The notes under the pieces were generated by a model. It worked only from the letters and a program-made list of their open reading frames with translations, was not told where the DNA came from and ran no database searches. From Pseudorhodoferax sp032153935 (GTDB lineage: Bacteria > Pseudomonadota > Gammaproteobacteria > Burkholderiales > Burkholderiaceae_C): DNA of 64,000 bases. Shown here in pieces: positions 62,139 to 64,000 of the stretch (position 1 is the first letter of the stretch; the number at the start of each line of letters is the position of its first letter). The stretch is taken from NCBI RefSeq assembly GCF_964253035.1, contig NZ_CAXUQL020000001.1, positions 7,316,001 to 7,380,000 on the forward strand, given 5' to 3'. The translations under genes and the position numbers were made by a program.

Positions 62139-63757
62139 TGGACACCTTCGACTACGTGATCGTCGGCAGCGGCGCAGCCGGTGCCATCCTCGCCGCGCGG
62201 CTGGGCGAAGACCCCACCCGCAGCATCTGCGTGCTCGAAGCCGGCCCGCGCGACTGGCACCCCTGGCTGCATGTGCCGGCCGGCTTCATCAAGGTGCTGT
62301 TCAACCCCGACTTCACCTGGCAGTTCAGCTCCGAGCCCACGGACTGGACCGGCGGGCGCCGCGTGCCGCTGCCGCAGGGCCGCACGGCCGGCGGTTCCAC
62401 CGCCATCAACGGCCTGGTCTACAACCGCGGCCAGGCCGAGGACTACGACGGCTGGGCCGCCCAGGGCAACCCGGGCTGGAGCCATGCAGACCTGCTGCCC
62501 TACTTCCAGCGCAGCGAGCGCCGCATCGGCCCGGGCGACGACGCGCTGCGCGGACGCCGTGGCCCCGTGGCCGTGACCGACATCGACTGGAAGCACCCGG
62601 TCTGCGAGGCCTTCCTCGACGGCGCGCAAGAGCTGGGCCTGCCGCGCAACCCCGACTACAACGGCGCCACGCAGGCCGGCGTGGGTTACTTCCAGCGCAC
62701 CATCCACCACGGCCTGCGCCAGGGCACGGCACCGACCTTCCTGACCCCGGCCGTCAAGCGCGGCAACGTGACGCTGCGCAGCAACGCCCAGGCGACCGGC
62801 ATCCTGTTCGACGGACTGCGCGCAACGGGCGTGCGTTACCGGCGTGGCGGCGTTCACGGCCGCGCCGAGGTGGTGCGTGCGCGGCGTGAAGTCATCGTCT
62901 GCGCCGGCGCCGTCAACACGCCCAAGCTGCTGCAGCTGTCGGGCATCGGCCCGGCCGAGTGGCTGCAACGCGCGGGCATCCCGGTGCACCATGCGCTGCC
63001 GGGCGTGGGCCAGCACCTCAAGGACCATTTCTCGGTGCGCCTGGTCGCACGTGCGAAGAACGCCGTGACGATCAACGAACTCGCGCGGGCGCCCAGGCTG
63101 TGGCACCAGGTCGCGCGCTGGCTGGCCGGCCAGCCCAGCATCCTCGCGCTGAGCCCCTCGCTCGCGCACTTCTTCTGGCAGTCGCGGCCCGGCCTGGCGC
63201 GGCCCGACCTGCAAGGCGTGTTCGCGCCGGCCAGCTACCGCGCGGGTTACGTGGGCATGCTGGACGACTACCCCGGCATGACCTGCGGCGTCTGGCAGCA
63301 CCGGCCGCAGAGCAGCGGCTGGGTGCGGCTGGCGTCGAGCGACCCGTTTGCCGCCCCCATCGTGCAGCCCAACTACCTGGCCCACGCCGAAGACCGCCGC
63401 GTGCTGCTGGACGGCGTGCGGCTGGCGCGCAAGCTGTTGCAGACGAACGCGCTCGCGCCCTACGTGGCTTCGGAGACCATGCCCGGCCCGGAAGTACAGG
63501 CCGACGACGAACTGCTGGATTACGTGCGGCGCTACGGTGTCTCGTCCTACCACCTCAACGGCACGGCGCGCATGGGCCCGGCCGGCGACGCCATGGCCGT
63601 GGTCGATGCCCAACTGCGCGTGCACGGCCTGCAGGGCCTGCGCGTGGCCGATGCCTCCGTCATGCCCGAGATCCCCTCGGCCAACACCTGCGCCGCCGCG
63701 ATGATGATCGGCGAGAAGGCGGCCGACCTCGTGCGCGCCCACCCCCTGCAACCATGA
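62138..63757 (+). CDS. GMC-family FAD oxidoreductase (alcohol/choline dehydrogenase-like)
   Basis: A 539-residue flavoenzyme. The FAD motif is DYVIVGSGAAGAILAARL; GRTAGGSTAINGLVYNRGQAEDYDGWA is the GMC signature 1 region and GAVNTPKLLQLSGIGP signature 2. The catalytic His/Asn pair is in SSYHLNGTARMG and PSANTCAAAMMIGEKAA. It oxidises a primary or secondary alcohol. It is coupled to livF (TGATG) and overlaps the acyl-CoA synthetase-like gene by 4 bases, so import, oxidation and CoA activation appear linked. Confidence 0.92.
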   Translation: MDTFDYVIVGSGAAGAILAARLGEDPTRSICVLEAGPRDWHPWLHVPAGFIKVLFNPDFTWQFSSEPTDWTGGRRVPLPQGRTAGGSTAINGLVYNRGQAEDYDGWAAQGNPGWSHADLLPYFQRSERRIGPGDDALRGRRGPVAVTDIDWKHPVCEAFLDGAQELGLPRNPDYNGATQAGVGYFQRTIHHGLRQGTAPTFLTPAVKRGNVTLRSNAQATGILFDGLRATGVRYRRGGVHGRAEVVRARREVIVCAGAVNTPKLLQLSGIGPAEWLQRAGIPVHHALPGVGQHLKDHFSVRLVARAKNAVTINELARAPRLWHQVARWLAGQPSILALSPSLAHFFWQSRPGLARPDLQGVFAPASYRAGYVGMLDDYPGMTCGVWQHRPQSSGWVRLASSDPFAAPIVQPNYLAHAEDRRVLLDGVRLARKLLQTNALAPYVASETMPGPEVQADDELLDYVRRYGVSSYHLNGTARMGPAGDAMAVVDAQLRVHGLQGLRVADASVMPEIPSANTCAAAMMIGEKAADLVRAHPLQP

Positions 63758-64000
63758 TCGACATCGTCCAGCACCCCACGCTGCACCAGGCCCTGGCCGC
63801 CGCGGCCCAGGCCTATGGCGCCAACAGCCTGCTCGCCATTCCCGCGAATCCAGAGCGCGGCTACCTGCCCGAAGGCCTGGAGCTGAGCTTCGCGCAGATG
63901 CACGCCGAAGTGGTCGCGCTGGCCGCGCGCTATGCAGCGGCCGGCTACGGCCATGGCCACCGCGTCGCGCTGTTCCTGGAGAACCGGCCCGAGCACCTGC
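63754..64000 (+). CDS. AMP-dependent acyl-CoA synthetase-like enzyme, N-terminal part (cut by window edge)
   Basis: The first 82 codons of a gene continuing past base 64000. LHQALAAAAQAYGANSLLAIPANPERGYLPEGLELSFAQMHAEVVALAARYAAAGYGHGHRVALFLENRPEHL is the beginning of the AMP-binding fold (the ENRPE motif after the first helix). It would activate a carboxylic acid to its CoA thioester. The catalytic motifs lie outside the window. It overlaps the GMC gene stop (ATGA). Confidence 0.85.
   Translation, partial: MIDIVQHPTLHQALAAAAQAYGANSLLAIPANPERGYLPEGLELSFAQMHAEVVALAARYAAAGYGHGHRVALFLENRPEHL

Overview
The window is a gene-dense, high-GC stretch of bacterial chromosome. Gene content and order point to a betaproteobacterium of the order Burkholderiales, most likely Comamonadaceae: pilB-pilC-pilD-coaE-zapD-yacG, secA divergent from a dciA-like gene, an aa3/caa3 oxidase operon with the small Burkholderiales assembly protein, a CIRCE element in front of rpoH, and PEP-CTERM/exosortase-A (XrtA) polysaccharide genes. 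The family-level placement is inference from synteny. I see no rRNA, tRNA, CRISPR array, insertion sequence, prophage or replication origin, and no gene-free stretch longer than 300 bases.

Region by region. (1) 1-9789, minus strand: part of an XrtA-associated exopolysaccharide locus (glycosyltransferase, FemAB-like, polysaccharide deacetylase, AAA ATPase, outer-membrane beta-barrel, tyrosine autokinase, chain-length protein, outer-membrane export lipoprotein), preceded by a two-gene unit of sugar-nucleotide epimerase and exosortase-associated acyltransferase. (2) 9985-15516, plus: type IV pilus assembly genes pilBCD, then coaE, zapD, yacG. (3) 15521-21011, minus: mutT, a DUF815 ATPase, argJ, secA. 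(4) 21195-28532: a dciA-like gene and a GbsR/MarR regulator (plus) converge on a complete cytochrome bd operon, cydD-cydC-cydA-cydB-cydX (minus). The regulator promoter and the cydD promoter carry the same palindrome, TTTCAG-N6-CTGAAA. (5) 28669-38402: serA, a DUF1275 protein, then a long minus-strand acyl-CoA catabolism unit (thioesterase, carbonic anhydrase, thiolase, SDR, PPOX, acyl-CoA dehydrogenase, YchJ-like, HAD). It begins at a 24-bp palindrome beside a LiuR-like MerR regulator, and a second copy of the palindrome lies between that regulator and a metallo-beta-lactamase-fold hydrolase. (6) 38465-39539: rpoH with a DnaA box, a CIRCE element over its promoter and a strong terminator. (7) 39575-50363, minus: a membrane-anchored beta-helix protein, then SCO, heme O synthase, heme A synthase, a thioredoxin-like protein and SURF1, then the cytochrome c oxidase operon DUF2244-ctaC-ctaD-37-aa protein-ctaG-ctaE. 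(8) 50519-57032: a BioC-like protein, comF, trmL, a MaoC-like hydratase, an orphan ParA, kefF-kefC and a TauE/SafE permease. (9) 57108-64000, plus: a 51-residue ORF resembling a piece of a GMC oxidoreductase, then livK-terminator-livH-livMG(fused)-livF, a full GMC oxidoreductase and the start of an AMP-binding enzyme.

How the genes work together. The respiratory genes form two complementary branches: a copper/heme oxidase with its heme A and copper insertion helpers, and a cytochrome bd oxidase with its own exporter and apparently its own repressor. The acyl-CoA block and the Liv-GMC-AMP block look like two separate catabolic modules, each with its own control element. Start codons were set by translational coupling (many ATGA, GTGA and TGATG overlaps), by ribosome-binding sites or by conserved N-termini. 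Several genes have a -10-like hexamer only 6-10 bases before the start codon, suggesting leaderless mRNAs.
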